A DNA stretch of 64,000 bases, taken from the NCBI RefSeq assembly GCF_900114475.1, contig NZ_FOTE01000008.1:62001-126000 (forward strand). Direction: 5' to 3'. Position 1 is the stretch's first letter. Each line of letters opens with the position of its first letter. The notes under the pieces are model-generated. The model saw nothing but the letters and a program-made list of their open reading frames with translations. It was not told the origin of the DNA and did no database searches. Of the stretch, positions 26,777 through 35,510 are shown piece after piece. The stretch is from Paenibacillus sp. 1_12 (GTDB lineage: Bacteria; Bacillota; Bacilli; Paenibacillales; NBRC-103111). Made by a program: the position numbers and the translations under genes.

Positions 26777-27838
26777 TTAACGAGTTGTTGAAGCAGAAAA
26801 AGCAGGTGCCGTCATCATCGATTTAAGACGCTGAATGAGTGGTCTCTCCACATACCAATAGAAGATACAGCATAACGGTAAGGCCATCATAAAGCAGATT
26901 ACAGTCGTGATGGTGGGACCCAACATTATGTTGAGGTGAGCTGCCTTGGCGAGCTTCAGTGTAATAGACAGGAACCCGAGGCTGGTTAGCAAAATCGAAT
27001 AGGAAGCATTACCAAGAAACTGAGCAAAACCCAACCATGAGGGAGCCGCTGTACGCATAGATCCGATACCAAGCAGAACGAGTGACGATCCAATCGTGTA
27101 CAGCACATTCGGATAAGCGAAGGCAGGGTTCATATAGCGAAGCACCCAGACGATAGGAAAAACCATCAAGCCCGCAGCAAGCGAGTAACCACCTTTATTA
27201 AGGTTAAAGCGACGAATGGTCCACGCAATCAACATCCCCAGTACAAATTGCAAGTGCATCCCGTCAAATAGAAAGTGCAGCCAGACGTTATCTTTCATAT
27301 GTATCCAACCGAAATTGGTTAAACCAACGATCAGCAGCCACAGTGTGAACAGGGCAAGGATCGTTTTTTTATTTAGTACGAACAGCAATGAAAAAATGAA
27401 GTAAAAAAACACGACATAGATGAGAGACCAGGCGACGCCGAGAATTGGAACTTGACTGTAAGGCAGTAAAAACAAGGAGGTAAATATCTCCATAGGTTTG
27501 GTTTCATAGCCGTTACCAAACGCAGGGACGATAAAATAGATCGGAATGACAGCGGCATTCACAAGCCAGTAGAGCGGATAAATACGCAGCAGCCTTTTAA
27601 CCATAAAGGTTCCCCACATGTGTACTTTCCCAAAATGCTGATGATATAGAGTAAACATCAAAAAGCCTGTCAGCACAAAAAAATAAGCATAGCCCCCAGA
27701 TTGGCCCATGCCACTAACCCCTAAGAAGTTAATATGAAAATATTTCTGTGCCAATGAAGAGGTGTGAAACAGCATTACTAGCACAACGGCAATACCCCGA
27801 GCGGCTTGAATCAGGGGAATGGTTAAGCGATTGTCCAT
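26777..27838 (-). CDS. Membrane acyltransferase, OafA/Acyltransferase-3 family
   Basis: Integral membrane O-acyltransferase of 353 residues that would add acyl groups to cell-envelope glycans or exopolysaccharide. It begins with the hallmark IPLIQAARGIAVVLVMLFHT (the RG...H catalytic motif of the family), followed by about ten hydrophobic helices (FFVLTGFLMFTLY, YPLYWLVNAAVIPIYFIVP, AFGNGYETKPMEIFTSLFLL, and so on), ending in FYWYVERPLIQRL, also typical. Start 27838 (MDNRLTIP) has AGGAGC about 13 bases upstream; an in-frame ATG at 27889 lacks a binding site. Single gene; acceptor unknown. Confidence 0.85.
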   Translation of the reverse strand: MDNRLTIPLIQAARGIAVVLVMLFHTSSLAQKYFHINFLGVSGMGQSGGYAYFFVLTGFLMFTLYHQHFGKVHMWGTFMVKRLLRIYPLYWLVNAAVIPIYFIVPAFGNGYETKPMEIFTSLFLLPYSQVPILGVAWSLIYVVFFYFIFSLLFVLNKKTILALFTLWLLIVGLTNFGWIHMKDNVWLHFLFDGMHLQFVLGMLIAWTIRRFNLNKGGYSLAAGLMVFPIVWVLRYMNPAFAYPNVLYTIGSSLVLLGIGSMRTAAPSWLGFAQFLGNASYSILLTSLGFLSITLKLAKAAHLNIMLGPTITTVICFMMALPLCCIFYWYVERPLIQRLKSMMTAPAFSASTTR

Positions 27839-28002
27839 GATTTCAACTTCAGCTCCTAATATTTGGATGTTATCCTGTACGGCTATCATCTCATCTGAAA
27901 GTGAAAATAAGGTGATAACAACCTGAAGATTAGCTGAATGTTTGCTTAAAATGATGGATAAGGGGAGAAAACCATTCCCTGATTAGAAGCCTATAGACAG
28001 AC

Positions 28003-28617
28003 TTAGAAGCAATTAAATTGCTCAATACGTTGAAGATCTATGCCAAAAAACAACCAAAAACCTGCAGGGCCAATACCATACCAACGGAAGCCGGATATCG
28101 AATTACGGCCGACATGAGTGAGGAACATCCAGTAGGCGTCGCCATTTCTTTGCCAGATGTACACATACCGATTGACACATCTACGGATACTGCCAGGGTC
28201 AACGGCTAGGGCTGACACACCAGATTGCTGCTGCGGGATGAATGACGGTGGTGGGGATTGTGGTGCGCCACTTGCACCAGGTCCGCCTCCTTGAGGTGGG
28301 CCGGGAGGAAATCCTCCGCCACCACCTGGGAAAGGAGGAGCGAACCCTCCACCTCCACCTGAAGGGGGAAATCCTCCGCCACCGCCTGGGAAAGGAGGAG
28401 CGAATCCTCCGCCTCCACCTGATGGAGGAAATCCTCCGACACCGCCCGGATAAGGAGGAGCAAATCCCCCGCCAGTACCTTGTGGAAAGCTGCCTGCGCC
28501 AAGTCCTCTGGGTTCAGCCGAAATGCTTCTGGTGCCGGATGTCTGCACAGTTGCAGGAACCTGGGTAGTACCACGGGTCTTTTTCAGTTTTTTGGAAACA
28601 GTTTTCTTTGAAATCAT
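28003..28617 (-). CDS. Gly/Pro/Phe-repeat protein with aromatic C-terminal domain
   Basis: A 204-residue protein: a basic N-terminus (KKTVSKKLKKTRG), a stretch of about 80 residues of 20-residue repeats (GGGFAPPFPGGGGGFPPSGG), then an aromatic, Cys-containing C-terminal domain of about 60 residues (RRCVNRYVYIWQRNGDAYWM, GFRWYGIGPAGFWLFFGIDL, ending FNCF). There is no signal peptide. I have the impression of similar C-terminal domains in Paenibacillus/Bacillus spore-surface or hypothetical proteins, but cannot name the family. AAGGAG precedes the ATG by 10 bases. A spore coat or surface role is possible; this is inference only. Confidence 0.7.
   Translation of the reverse strand: MISKKTVSKKLKKTRGTTQVPATVQTSGTRSISAEPRGLGAGSFPQGTGGGFAPPYPGGVGGFPPSGGGGGFAPPFPGGGGGFPPSGGGGGFAPPFPGGGGGFPPGPPQGGGPGASGAPQSPPPSFIPQQQSGVSALAVDPGSIRRCVNRYVYIWQRNGDAYWMFLTHVGRNSISGFRWYGIGPAGFWLFFGIDLQRIEQFNCF
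28321..28495 (-). repeat. 60-bp tandem repeats encoding Gly/Pro-rich units
   Basis: Three head-to-tail units with a period of exactly 60 bases (from about 28321, 28381 and 28441), each with AAAGGAGGAGC and GGAAATCCTCC-like blocks; the third is more diverged at its end. They encode the 20-residue units of the Gly/Pro/Phe protein. Confidence 0.9.
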
Positions 28618-28811
28618 CGTCAGCAGCTCCTTATGTTAGTTCTCACCACAACATATGCTGCAAATGCCTATATGTTACTTGTCCTGAAGGTTCTCCTGGC
28701 TGCTGCCAATTTTAATTGAAATAAAGCTTTCCGTAGTCATCAGCCAAACTGGTGTGATAAGTTGGAGGCATCTATTCATAGATAAGGCACAGAGAGAAAA
28801 GGAGTGTTACC

Positions 28812-30206
28812 ATGCTGGATGCTTCATCCCATTCGCCAGCACCTTCAGGCGTATCGCTTGATTTGCGCAAAACGGCACCATGGATTATTTTTATTATTTT
28901 TTTCGGCGTACTCAATGAAACGGTTTTTAATGTTTCCACACCAAGTATTGCTGCGCAGTACCATTTGACACCTTCGGGGGTTAGCTGGGTTGTAACGATT
29001 TTTATTATTTTTTTCGGAATAGGTTCGGTCATCTACGGCAAGCTTTCTGACGTCTACAGTCTCAAGAAGCTCATCGTCATCGGTATCATTGTGTATAATG
29101 TCGGATCTATTTTGGGTATCATCTGTCAGGCTTGGTATCCGGCGGTCATAGCGGCAAGAGCTATTCAGGGAGCTGGTGCATCTGCAATTCCGGCACTGAT
29201 CATGGTCGTGGTTGCAAAATATTTCTCTCCAGCTGACCGGGGTAAGGTATTTGGAATCTTGAACTCCACCGTTGCTTTTGCGATAGGGATTGGTCCTGTG
29301 CTAGGTGGATTTATATCTGCAGCGTACCATTGGTCATTTTTATTTTTGATTCCGTTGTTTACGTTGATTTCGATTCCCTTTTTTCGTAAGGTACTGCCGG
29401 ATGATGAATTGCGCGGCGGAAAAGTCGATATCCCGGGTGCAGCCATGATCGGCCTCAGTATCGCTTCGCTCGTATTATTTTGTACGAATCCGACGTGGTA
29501 TTATTTTGTCATCGGTGCTGCTTTGCTGATCGGTTTCATCGTTCACATCCGTAAAGTGGATCAGCCGTTCATTGAGCCGTCGCTGCTCGCCAATCGGTTA
29601 TTCCGCAGCGGATTGATTGTCGGCTTCATCCTTAACTGCACCGTGATGAGCATAATGTTCGTGATGCCGTTGCTGCTGAGTGATCTCAAAGGATTGAATA
29701 CGAGCGCTATCGGCTGGATTTTGTTCCCTGGTGCAATCAGCGCTGTAGTGTTTGGACCTATCGGTGGGGGATTGGCGGATAAGAGGGGGAATAACATCGT
29801 CATTGCGATCGGAGTCACTTTATTGGCTTGCAGCCTGATAATGTTATCGTCCTTGCTGGGAATGAATGTCTGGTTTATATCCGGCGCAATGGTATTCACG
29901 TATATCGGCTTTTCATTCATCCAGACGGCACTGGCAAACAGTGTGTCGTTGACGCTTAATATGGAGCAAACCGGTGTCGGCATGGGTTTATTTAATCTTG
30001 TAGGTTTTATATCGGGAGCGGTAGGTGCCGCGGCAGTGGCCAGAGTATTGGACAAAAAGCTGATGAATTTCCCAGTCAATCCGTTGATGCATGAGGTTGG
30101 CGGATACCTTTACAGCAATTTGCTGCTCGTTTGCACGGTCGCAGTTGCGATTGGCGGCACCCTGTTTTTCCGCAGCTATGGAAGAATGAAATTCAAAACA
30201 CAATAA
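28812..30206 (+). CDS. MFS efflux transporter, DHA2 (14-helix, TetA(L)-like) family
   Basis: Drug:H+ antiporter-type major facilitator of 464 residues with about 14 hydrophobic segments. Motif A appears as GKLSDVYSLKKL (about 78-90); motif C as AFAIGIGPVLGGFI (about 156-169); ARAIQGAGASAIPALIMVVV is typical of the tetracycline/drug exporters of this branch. The first two segments repeat an IIFIIFFG-like stretch. AAGGAG lies 7 bases before the ATG. Substrate unknown: similarity to Tet(L)-type exporters does not prove drug resistance. A bidirectional terminator follows at 30218-30263. Confidence 0.88.
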   Translation: MLDASSHSPAPSGVSLDLRKTAPWIIFIIFFGVLNETVFNVSTPSIAAQYHLTPSGVSWVVTIFIIFFGIGSVIYGKLSDVYSLKKLIVIGIIVYNVGSILGIICQAWYPAVIAARAIQGAGASAIPALIMVVVAKYFSPADRGKVFGILNSTVAFAIGIGPVLGGFISAAYHWSFLFLIPLFTLISIPFFRKVLPDDELRGGKVDIPGAAMIGLSIASLVLFCTNPTWYYFVIGAALLIGFIVHIRKVDQPFIEPSLLANRLFRSGLIVGFILNCTVMSIMFVMPLLLSDLKGLNTSAIGWILFPGAISAVVFGPIGGGLADKRGNNIVIAIGVTLLACSLIMLSSLLGMNVWFISGAMVFTYIGFSFIQTALANSVSLTLNMEQTGVGMGLFNLVGFISGAVGAAAVARVLDKKLMNFPVNPLMHEVGGYLYSNLLLVCTVAVAIGGTLFFRSYGRMKFKTQ

Positions 30207-30217
30207 CATCGGCATTT

Positions 30218-30263
30218 AAAAAGTCCCCTCCCATTTTGCTATCTTGCTGGGAAGGGACTTTTT
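30218..30263. terminator. Bidirectional terminator between the MFS gene and the hybrid kinase gene
   Basis: AAAAAGTCCC...GGGACTTTTT with inner CTCCCA/TGGGAAG pairing; A and T runs on both sides serve both convergent genes. Confidence 0.85.
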
Positions 30264-30316
30264 GATGTCTGTTCCATAATTTTAACATATTAGAGTACAG
30301 CATTTGAGTGACTTTT

Positions 30317-33300
30317 TTATTTATAAGCTATAAAAGTAACCGTTGTGCCTTGACCGAGCTTGGTCTGAATACGCAGGCCTTTCCCATATATTTGTTTTAA
30401 CCGACGATCTGTATTGCGTACACCGATTCCTGCCCTTATAGTGGACGTACTGTCAAGGATCTGCTTCAGCGTATTGTCGTCGATTCCCACGCCGTTATCG
30501 ATGATCGATATTTCCACATGCTCGGCATGCTCGATGATTTGGAGCGTCACCGTTCCGCCTTCAGAACGCATTAATGCGCCATGTCTAACTGCGTTTTCGA
30601 CCAACGGCTGAATGGAAAGTGGGGGAATAAGCAAAGTTAGATCTTCGTCTACCTCCCAAATAATCTGCAGCCTTTCTTCAAAACGTTCCTTTTCGATATA
30701 TAAATAAGACCGAACGAGATCCAATTCACGCGCAAGCGGAACAAGACGATCCAGATTGTGGGAATTAAAGCTTGCTCTTAAATAATTACCAAACGTTTCA
30801 AGCATGGCGCGCATTCGGTTCGTGTCAATGTCGCTTAAAGCAGCTATCGAGTTTAAAGTGTTGAATAAAAAATGCGGCTGGATCTGTGCCTGTAAATATG
30901 CGGCTTCAATGCGCAGTTGATCCCGTACTGATTTTTTTAATGCGGTTAAAGCTCTAACTCTGGATAAAAGCTCCTTCACGTCCATCGGTTTCGTCACGTA
31001 ATCGTTGGCGCCTGCGAGGAAACCGATCTCTATATCTTCCGATCGATTACGCGCAGTGAGCAGCAATATGGGCAGCTCTGATAGGGAAAAACGGTCGCGT
31101 ATACTCTGTGTTAATTCATAACCGGACATCTGCGGCATCATTACGTCGGCAATAATCAAATCCCATTCTTGAGTGTCCAGGAGCGTCAGAGCTTCCGCAG
31201 CACTAGCAGCAGTGACAATATCGTAGGCCTCGTAGGGAAGGACTTCCTTCAAAATCATCAAGTTAACGGGATCATCATCTACAGCCAAAATTTGCGGTCT
31301 ATCCTGGACAGAGACATTATTTTTTGTAACACTAATCCTAGATGGATCAGAAGCAGCGGCCACAAACGACTCTGTGGTTAAGGCTGAGACCCTATTCAAT
31401 TTTGCAGCTGGATCGGTAATTGTTGGCTCTTCTTGCAGCAAGGAAGGATCGGCTAACTCCAACGTAAATGTAAATATGGAGCCGCGGCCGGGAACAGAGC
31501 TGACTTCCAGAGTACCTCCGTGCAGCTCCACCAATTGCTTGCATATGCTTAATCCGAGTCCGATGCCTCCGCTTATCGACGCTGTATCTAAAGAACCTTG
31601 CTCGTAGGGTTGAAAAATTCTTTGCAGCGTCTCCTCATTCATCCCGATACCTGTATCCGTAACGAGAATATACGCCATGCCATTTTTAAGCTCGCTCTGG
31701 ATCGTAATGCTGCCTTCGTTCGTAAATTTCAACGCATTATGCAGTAAATTGAACAGGATTTGAATAAGCCGATTTTCGTCAGCAAGTACATGAGGGAAAG
31801 TCTCCGGGATATTATTGACGAAACGGATCGGTTTGCCCTCTTTGACGAAACGGAGCATATCAAATATGCCTGAGGCCAGGGCTTGAATAGGAAGGCTCGT
31901 TCTGAGCAAGCTGATGCCCTTTTCTTTGAGCCTTGTTAAGTCCTGCAGATCATTCAATAGAAAGGTCATACGCCGACCTATAGAAATAAGCAGTTCCATA
32001 TTTTCGGCATTTTTTCTACTCATGGAATCTTTATCGTTATCCAGTACAACCTGGGCAATGCTGAGGATGCCATGCAGCGGGTTGCGCAATTCATGAGATG
32101 TGTTTGCCAGAAAGTCATCTTTTTGCTTGTCAGCCTTTTGCAGCTTTCCGAACAATTTTGCCGATTCAGCCGTAATGCGAAAATGCCGTTTAAACCAGAT
32201 TGAGGCAAAGGCAAAAAAGGTAATGATGAAATCTATTGGATAAAAACCGAGCGGGAACCATTCCATACTTTTGATACAGGACCATACGACGTTAACCGAA
32301 ATCGCAATCGCGCCAAGAAGTAAAAAAATCGCGTCCTCATCACCTTTTACCGCTGATCGGAAGGTCAGTGTGGGAACGATGAAAAAAGTAAGCAGGAACA
32401 TCATCAAATACACGAGGCCTAGTAGATGAATGTAGGGAATCGGTAAAAAGAGTATAATCGTTATAAATAGGATATACAGGTTCGAAAGCCAACGAAGGAG
32501 TTTAATTTCAACATATTCGGGCAATAGGTGTCTGATAAAAAAAAGCAGAAGTGCCGCACTGCCTGAAAAGGAAATATAGGTAAGCTTTAAGTACCATTCG
32601 AAGCTTAAATCCACCCATTGTAATAATAGTTTATCATCGTTGACCAATGTCAGAAGAATGGAAAAAGAGTTGAGCAGGAAAAAGTAAATTAGTGCTTTCT
32701 GGCGTGTACCGATTAGATACAGCAGGCCAGCATAGATGCCATGAATAAGAAGTACTGAAATCAGTATCACTTGCATGCTCATGGAAAACCATGTTTCATT
32801 GTTTACGGCTTGGCTGCTTCCAAATCTAATGGATTGAGTAATTCCGCCTTTAACGGGGTTATCATAGTTAGCGACTTCTAACACAATATCTATTTTGCCT
32901 TGATCCGCTGTGAAGGAAACGGAATAAGGGATGTTCTGTGCGACATACTGCTCTTTATTAGAAGAAACATGCCCTGATCCACCCAAAAGCTGGCCGTTAA
33001 CAAACAGTCGTGAGGCGCTATTCACACTGGGAATTCGAAGTCCGTAGTTTTGCTTTGAATCGGGACTTACCTCAATTAGCAAACGATAAGACCCATAACC
33101 ATAGGCAGAATCCTCGTAGGTGGGGAAGTTGGAAAAATGAGACTGCCAATTCCCAGGTACCTGAACAAAGTCACCTTTATCACTCCATACAAGCTTATGG
33201 TCAGCTTCTTGTTGAAGAAGCATATACGGGTAGAACGTCCACTGTCCGTCCAATGTAAGGGGACGCTCCTTAGCAAAGTCCCAGCTTTGCAGATCCAATT

Positions 33301-33421
33301 GACCCTGAACAACGTCAGGATGGTTGGGAGACATATGGTGATGAATCCAGATAAGGCGAATGCTGGTAAGAATAATAAGAAATGTGAAAGTAATCAGAAG
33401 TATTTTTCGTTTTGTCATCAT
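30317..33421 (-). CDS. 7TMR-DISM hybrid sensor kinase with two kinase cores and an internal receiver
   Basis: A 1,034-residue sensor. First helix at about 5-22, extracellular beta-sandwich (about 30-205; VPGNWQSHFSNFPTYEDSAY), then seven helices (about 215-410, DISM type). Kinase core 1: FLANTSHELRNPLHGILSIA with the phospho-His, NLLHNALKFT, GIGLGLSICKQLVELHGG. Receiver: ILAVDDDPVNLMILK, phospho-acceptor in LIIADVMMPQMSGYE, Lys in VTKPMD. Kinase core 2, LytS/YesM type: AQIQPHFLFNTLNSIAAL, VENAVRHGALM, GIGVRNTDRRLKQIYG. No DNA-binding domain, so it must pass its signal to another protein. Start 33421 is chosen to begin at the first membrane helix; no strong binding site is visible there, and an earlier start at 33556 is possible. 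The promoter region is shared with the divergent TetR gene and its twin operator. Confidence 0.9.
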   Translation of the reverse strand: MMTKRKILLITFTFLIILTSIRLIWIHHHMSPNHPDVVQGQLDLQSWDFAKERPLTLDGQWTFYPYMLLQQEADHKLVWSDKGDFVQVPGNWQSHFSNFPTYEDSAYGYGSYRLLIEVSPDSKQNYGLRIPSVNSASRLFVNGQLLGGSGHVSSNKEQYVAQNIPYSVSFTADQGKIDIVLEVANYDNPVKGGITQSIRFGSSQAVNNETWFSMSMQVILISVLLIHGIYAGLLYLIGTRQKALIYFFLLNSFSILLTLVNDDKLLLQWVDLSFEWYLKLTYISFSGSAALLLFFIRHLLPEYVEIKLLRWLSNLYILFITIILFLPIPYIHLLGLVYLMMFLLTFFIVPTLTFRSAVKGDEDAIFLLLGAIAISVNVVWSCIKSMEWFPLGFYPIDFIITFFAFASIWFKRHFRITAESAKLFGKLQKADKQKDDFLANTSHELRNPLHGILSIAQVVLDNDKDSMSRKNAENMELLISIGRRMTFLLNDLQDLTRLKEKGISLLRTSLPIQALASGIFDMLRFVKEGKPIRFVNNIPETFPHVLADENRLIQILFNLLHNALKFTNEGSITIQSELKNGMAYILVTDTGIGMNEETLQRIFQPYEQGSLDTASISGGIGLGLSICKQLVELHGGTLEVSSVPGRGSIFTFTLELADPSLLQEEPTITDPAAKLNRVSALTTESFVAAASDPSRISVTKNNVSVQDRPQILAVDDDPVNLMILKEVLPYEAYDIVTAASAAEALTLLDTQEWDLIIADVMMPQMSGYELTQSIRDRFSLSELPILLLTARNRSEDIEIGFLAGANDYVTKPMDVKELLSRVRALTALKKSVRDQLRIEAAYLQAQIQPHFLFNTLNSIAALSDIDTNRMRAMLETFGNYLRASFNSHNLDRLVPLARELDLVRSYLYIEKERFEERLQIIWEVDEDLTLLIPPLSIQPLVENAVRHGALMRSEGGTVTLQIIEHAEHVEISIIDNGVGIDDNTLKQILDSTSTIRAGIGVRNTDRRLKQIYGKGLRIQTKLGQGTTVTFIAYK

Positions 33422-33537
33422 AATTCGAAGATAATTCGACAAAAATGAATGTATTCCTTTATTTATGTATAAATTTGTTGCCACGTAGTTACCTGAAACA
33501 CCTGGATAATAGGAAAATAGCACGTAGAAAATGAGGC

Positions 33538-33586
33538 TTGATTTTTTAGTAACCATTGGTTATGATTTATTATAACCAATGGTTAC
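33538..33586 (+). promoter_or_regulatory. TetR promoter overlapped by a twin palindromic operator
   Basis: TTGATT (33538-33543) and TATGAT (33561-33566) are 17 bases apart, a good sigma-A promoter. GTAACCATTGGTTAT (33549-33563) and ATAACCAATGGTTAC (33572-33586) form a perfect 15-bp inverted repeat around 8 bases, and each arm contains its own palindrome AACCAnTGGTT. The arms cover the spacer/-10 and the start site, ideal for repression. On the minus strand TATAAT (33574-33569) could start the kinase transcript, so one operator could control both directions. Confidence 0.8.
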
Positions 33587-33613
33587 TATTGTGGAGAGGT
33601 GATGATTTCTTTA

Positions 33614-34420
33614 ATGGAAAATGGCGATAAGAGCATCCGTAAGCAGGGCGAGAGAGCGGAGGAAACGAAACGTAGTATTGCGGAATCGGCAGCTAAGTTA
33701 TTTACAGCAAGAGGCTATGAGGCTGTAACTATGCGGGAAATTGCGAAGGATGCGGGCTGCTCCCATACGACCATTTATTTATATTTTAAAGATAAAGAAG
33801 TACTCCTGGAGCAGCTTGCAATACCGCCGCTGCAGTCGTTGGAAGCGCTCATGTTATCGATTAAGGAGAATAAGGAATGGTCAGCGACGGAGAAACTGAA
33901 GGAGAAGAGTCGACAGTTCTTGAGGTTTTGTCTTTCGCACAAAAGCATGGTGGCTGTTATTCTTGGTGCAAAGTCCGTGAGAGTGGATGAAAAGAACCCC
34001 GTGGGGGATGTGAACCAGCTGCGCAACCGTATATTCGGCTATTTGACTGATGAGGTTGAGCATGTCGTGCCGGTGGTTGCCGAACATGAAAGGATTGATC
34101 AATCACGGGTCTATTTTTTCATGCTGTATGGGATGGTTTTTACTTATATGAACAGTGAAGAGCCACTAGAACCGCTGTTGGAGCGGATTCTGCCTATTTT
34201 GGACAAAGCAATTGAGGTTGTGTTAGCAGGCATGCAGCACAAGCAGGACAATATTCAGCCGATGAGAACGGTAAAACCGGAAAAGCAGCAGGATAAAAAG
34301 CAGGACAAGCTGGAGAAGCAAGAGAAGCAGGAGAAGCAAGAGAAGCTGGAGAAGCAGCAGGACAAAAAACAGGATAAAAAGCGCAAGGACAAAAAATCGA
34401 AAAAACAGGAGGGGAAATAA
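33614..34420 (+). CDS. TetR-family repressor with a long charged C-terminal tail
   Basis: A 268-residue regulator. The N-terminal helix-turn-helix is clear (FTARGYEAVTMREIAKDAGC and SHTTIYLYFKDKEVLLEQL, about 27-65), followed by the all-helical ligand and dimer domain to about 220. The last 45-50 residues are a Lys/Gln/Glu/Asp repeat (QEKQEKQEKLEKQQDKKQDK) unusual for the family; it may bind nucleic acid or be disordered. ATG 33614 is chosen for the extended site GAGGTGAT at 33596-33603; ATG at 33602 would overlap it. Likely autorepressor through the twin palindrome. A metallohydrolase gene follows 4 bases after the stop, forming a two-gene operon. Confidence 0.88.
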   Translation: MENGDKSIRKQGERAEETKRSIAESAAKLFTARGYEAVTMREIAKDAGCSHTTIYLYFKDKEVLLEQLAIPPLQSLEALMLSIKENKEWSATEKLKEKSRQFLRFCLSHKSMVAVILGAKSVRVDEKNPVGDVNQLRNRIFGYLTDEVEHVVPVVAEHERIDQSRVYFFMLYGMVFTYMNSEEPLEPLLERILPILDKAIEVVLAGMQHKQDNIQPMRTVKPEKQQDKKQDKLEKQEKQEKQEKLEKQQDKKQDKKRKDKKSKKQEGK

Positions 34421-34424
34421 GTAT

Positions 34425-35171
34425 ATGAAAATCGTGCAGATCTCTGAGCATATCTGGGCGTGCAAGATATGGTTGATTATTCCGATCACGGTATGGATCG
34501 TTAAGTCTGAATCGGGACTTTCGTTGGTAGATGCAGGAATCCCCTTAATGGCGGGAGGCTTGCTTAAGCAAATGGAACGAATGGATGCGCCGCTGGAGCG
34601 GATATTGCTAACTCATGGCCATTCGGATCATGTAGGCAGTATCAAAAAGATTCGGCAGCATTTTCCGGTCCCTGTATATGCTCATGCTGATGAAATCCCA
34701 TATATGGAGGGCAAGCTGCCCTACCTGCGTCGATCCAAGGCTGAGGCTTCCGTGGAAATCGGCTTGGCTCAGCCGCTTGCCGCGTCTTGTGTGGATATGT
34801 TTTCTCCAGACTTTGAGCAAGCTCGGGAATCGAATACTGGACAGAAAGTATTTACAGGCAGTGGTGCACCCAATATATGTACAATGGATATCGTAGGAGG
34901 ACTCACACCCTACCTGACACCCGGACATTCACCGGGTCATATTGCATACTACCATCAGGAAGATAACGTTCTGCTGGCGGGAGATTTGTTTACTGCGGGC
35001 AGAGGGAAGCTGAAAAAACCTATGGCAATGTTCACAGGCGATATGCAGCAAGCGATAGAGAGCAGCTCTATCATTGAGCAGCTTAAGCCTAAGATAGTCA
35101 GCGTGTGTCACGGAGGAGAAGTGAACTCTCCATACGAGCAGTATGAGTCATTTCGACGTGCGTTTAAATAG
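34425..35171 (+). CDS. MBL-fold metallo-hydrolase
   Basis: Beta-lactamase-fold hydrolase of 248 residues. The zinc ligands are present: THGHSDHVGSI (HxHxDH, about 60-70), His in LTPGHSPGHIAYY, Asp in LLAGDLFTAG, and a late His in SVCHGGE. Length and motifs fit glyoxalase-II-like or related small hydrolases rather than true beta-lactamases. AGGAGG lies within the end of the TetR gene, and the gap is only 4 bases, so it is co-transcribed with and probably controlled by the TetR repressor. It may remove the compound sensed by that repressor; substrate not known. Confidence 0.85.
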   Translation: MKIVQISEHIWACKIWLIIPITVWIVKSESGLSLVDAGIPLMAGGLLKQMERMDAPLERILLTHGHSDHVGSIKKIRQHFPVPVYAHADEIPYMEGKLPYLRRSKAEASVEIGLAQPLAASCVDMFSPDFEQARESNTGQKVFTGSGAPNICTMDIVGGLTPYLTPGHSPGHIAYYHQEDNVLLAGDLFTAGRGKLKKPMAMFTGDMQQAIESSSIIEQLKPKIVSVCHGGEVNSPYEQYESFRRAFK

Positions 35172-35182
35172 CTGGAATAGTA

Positions 35183-35212
35183 GAGTGCTTAAGCAGAGGG
35201 CTTAAGCACTCC
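35183..35212 (+). terminator. Hairpin after the metallohydrolase gene
   Basis: GAGTGCTTAAGC and GCTTAAGCACTC form a perfect 12-bp stem around AGAGG; only a weak T-run (AATTTAAG) follows, so termination may be partial. Confidence 0.65.
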
Positions 35213-35371
35213 AATTTAAGTTCAATACTCGACAACGGGGATTTGATTTCGGTTTTACAGGCCAAGCAAGTCATAATTATCGTTATTGTTGTCATAGTTA
35301 AGGGTGTCATCATACGGGTCCAAAATTAATTCGCAGTGTCTCTCTGCTGTTCAGATGTTTGATTTATTTTA

Positions 35372-35510
35372 TATAATCCAATCCAAATAATTTGTAAAAG
35401 GTATTGTCGGGGCTGGCAATCTATAGTAAGATCCAATTAAGCGCTTAACCTCATGAGGTTTGAGCGTCGGATTTTCACAGGTTAAGCGCTTAATCTTTTT
35501 TACAAGAAGA
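35372..35510 (+). promoter_or_regulatory. iol operon leader: -10 element and paired 12-bp palindromes (operator pair or attenuator)
   Basis: TATAAT at 35372-35377 is a good -10 with only a weak -35. TTAAGCGCTTAA occurs twice, at 35437-35448 and 35482-35493, 45 bases apart. Each copy is itself palindromic, and together with flanks they form a 16-bp inverted repeat (ATTAAGCGCTTAACCT and AGGTTAAGCGCTTAAT) followed by CTTTTTT. Two readings fit: a LacI-family operator pair suited to DNA looping, or an intrinsic terminator in the leader. The core resembles a CcpA site but its ends do not match. No LacI- or DeoR-type inositol regulator gene is in the window. Confidence 0.65.

Noticed and set aside
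34194-34489. Leu/Ala-rich open frames on the minus strand
   Set aside because: They are antisense to the Lys/Gln repeat tail of the TetR gene and have no binding site.
35437-35493. CcpA (cre) sites upstream of iolD
   Set aside because: The AAGCGCTT core fits, but the outer bases TG...CA of the cre consensus are missing in both copies; a LacI-type operator or attenuator is more likely.
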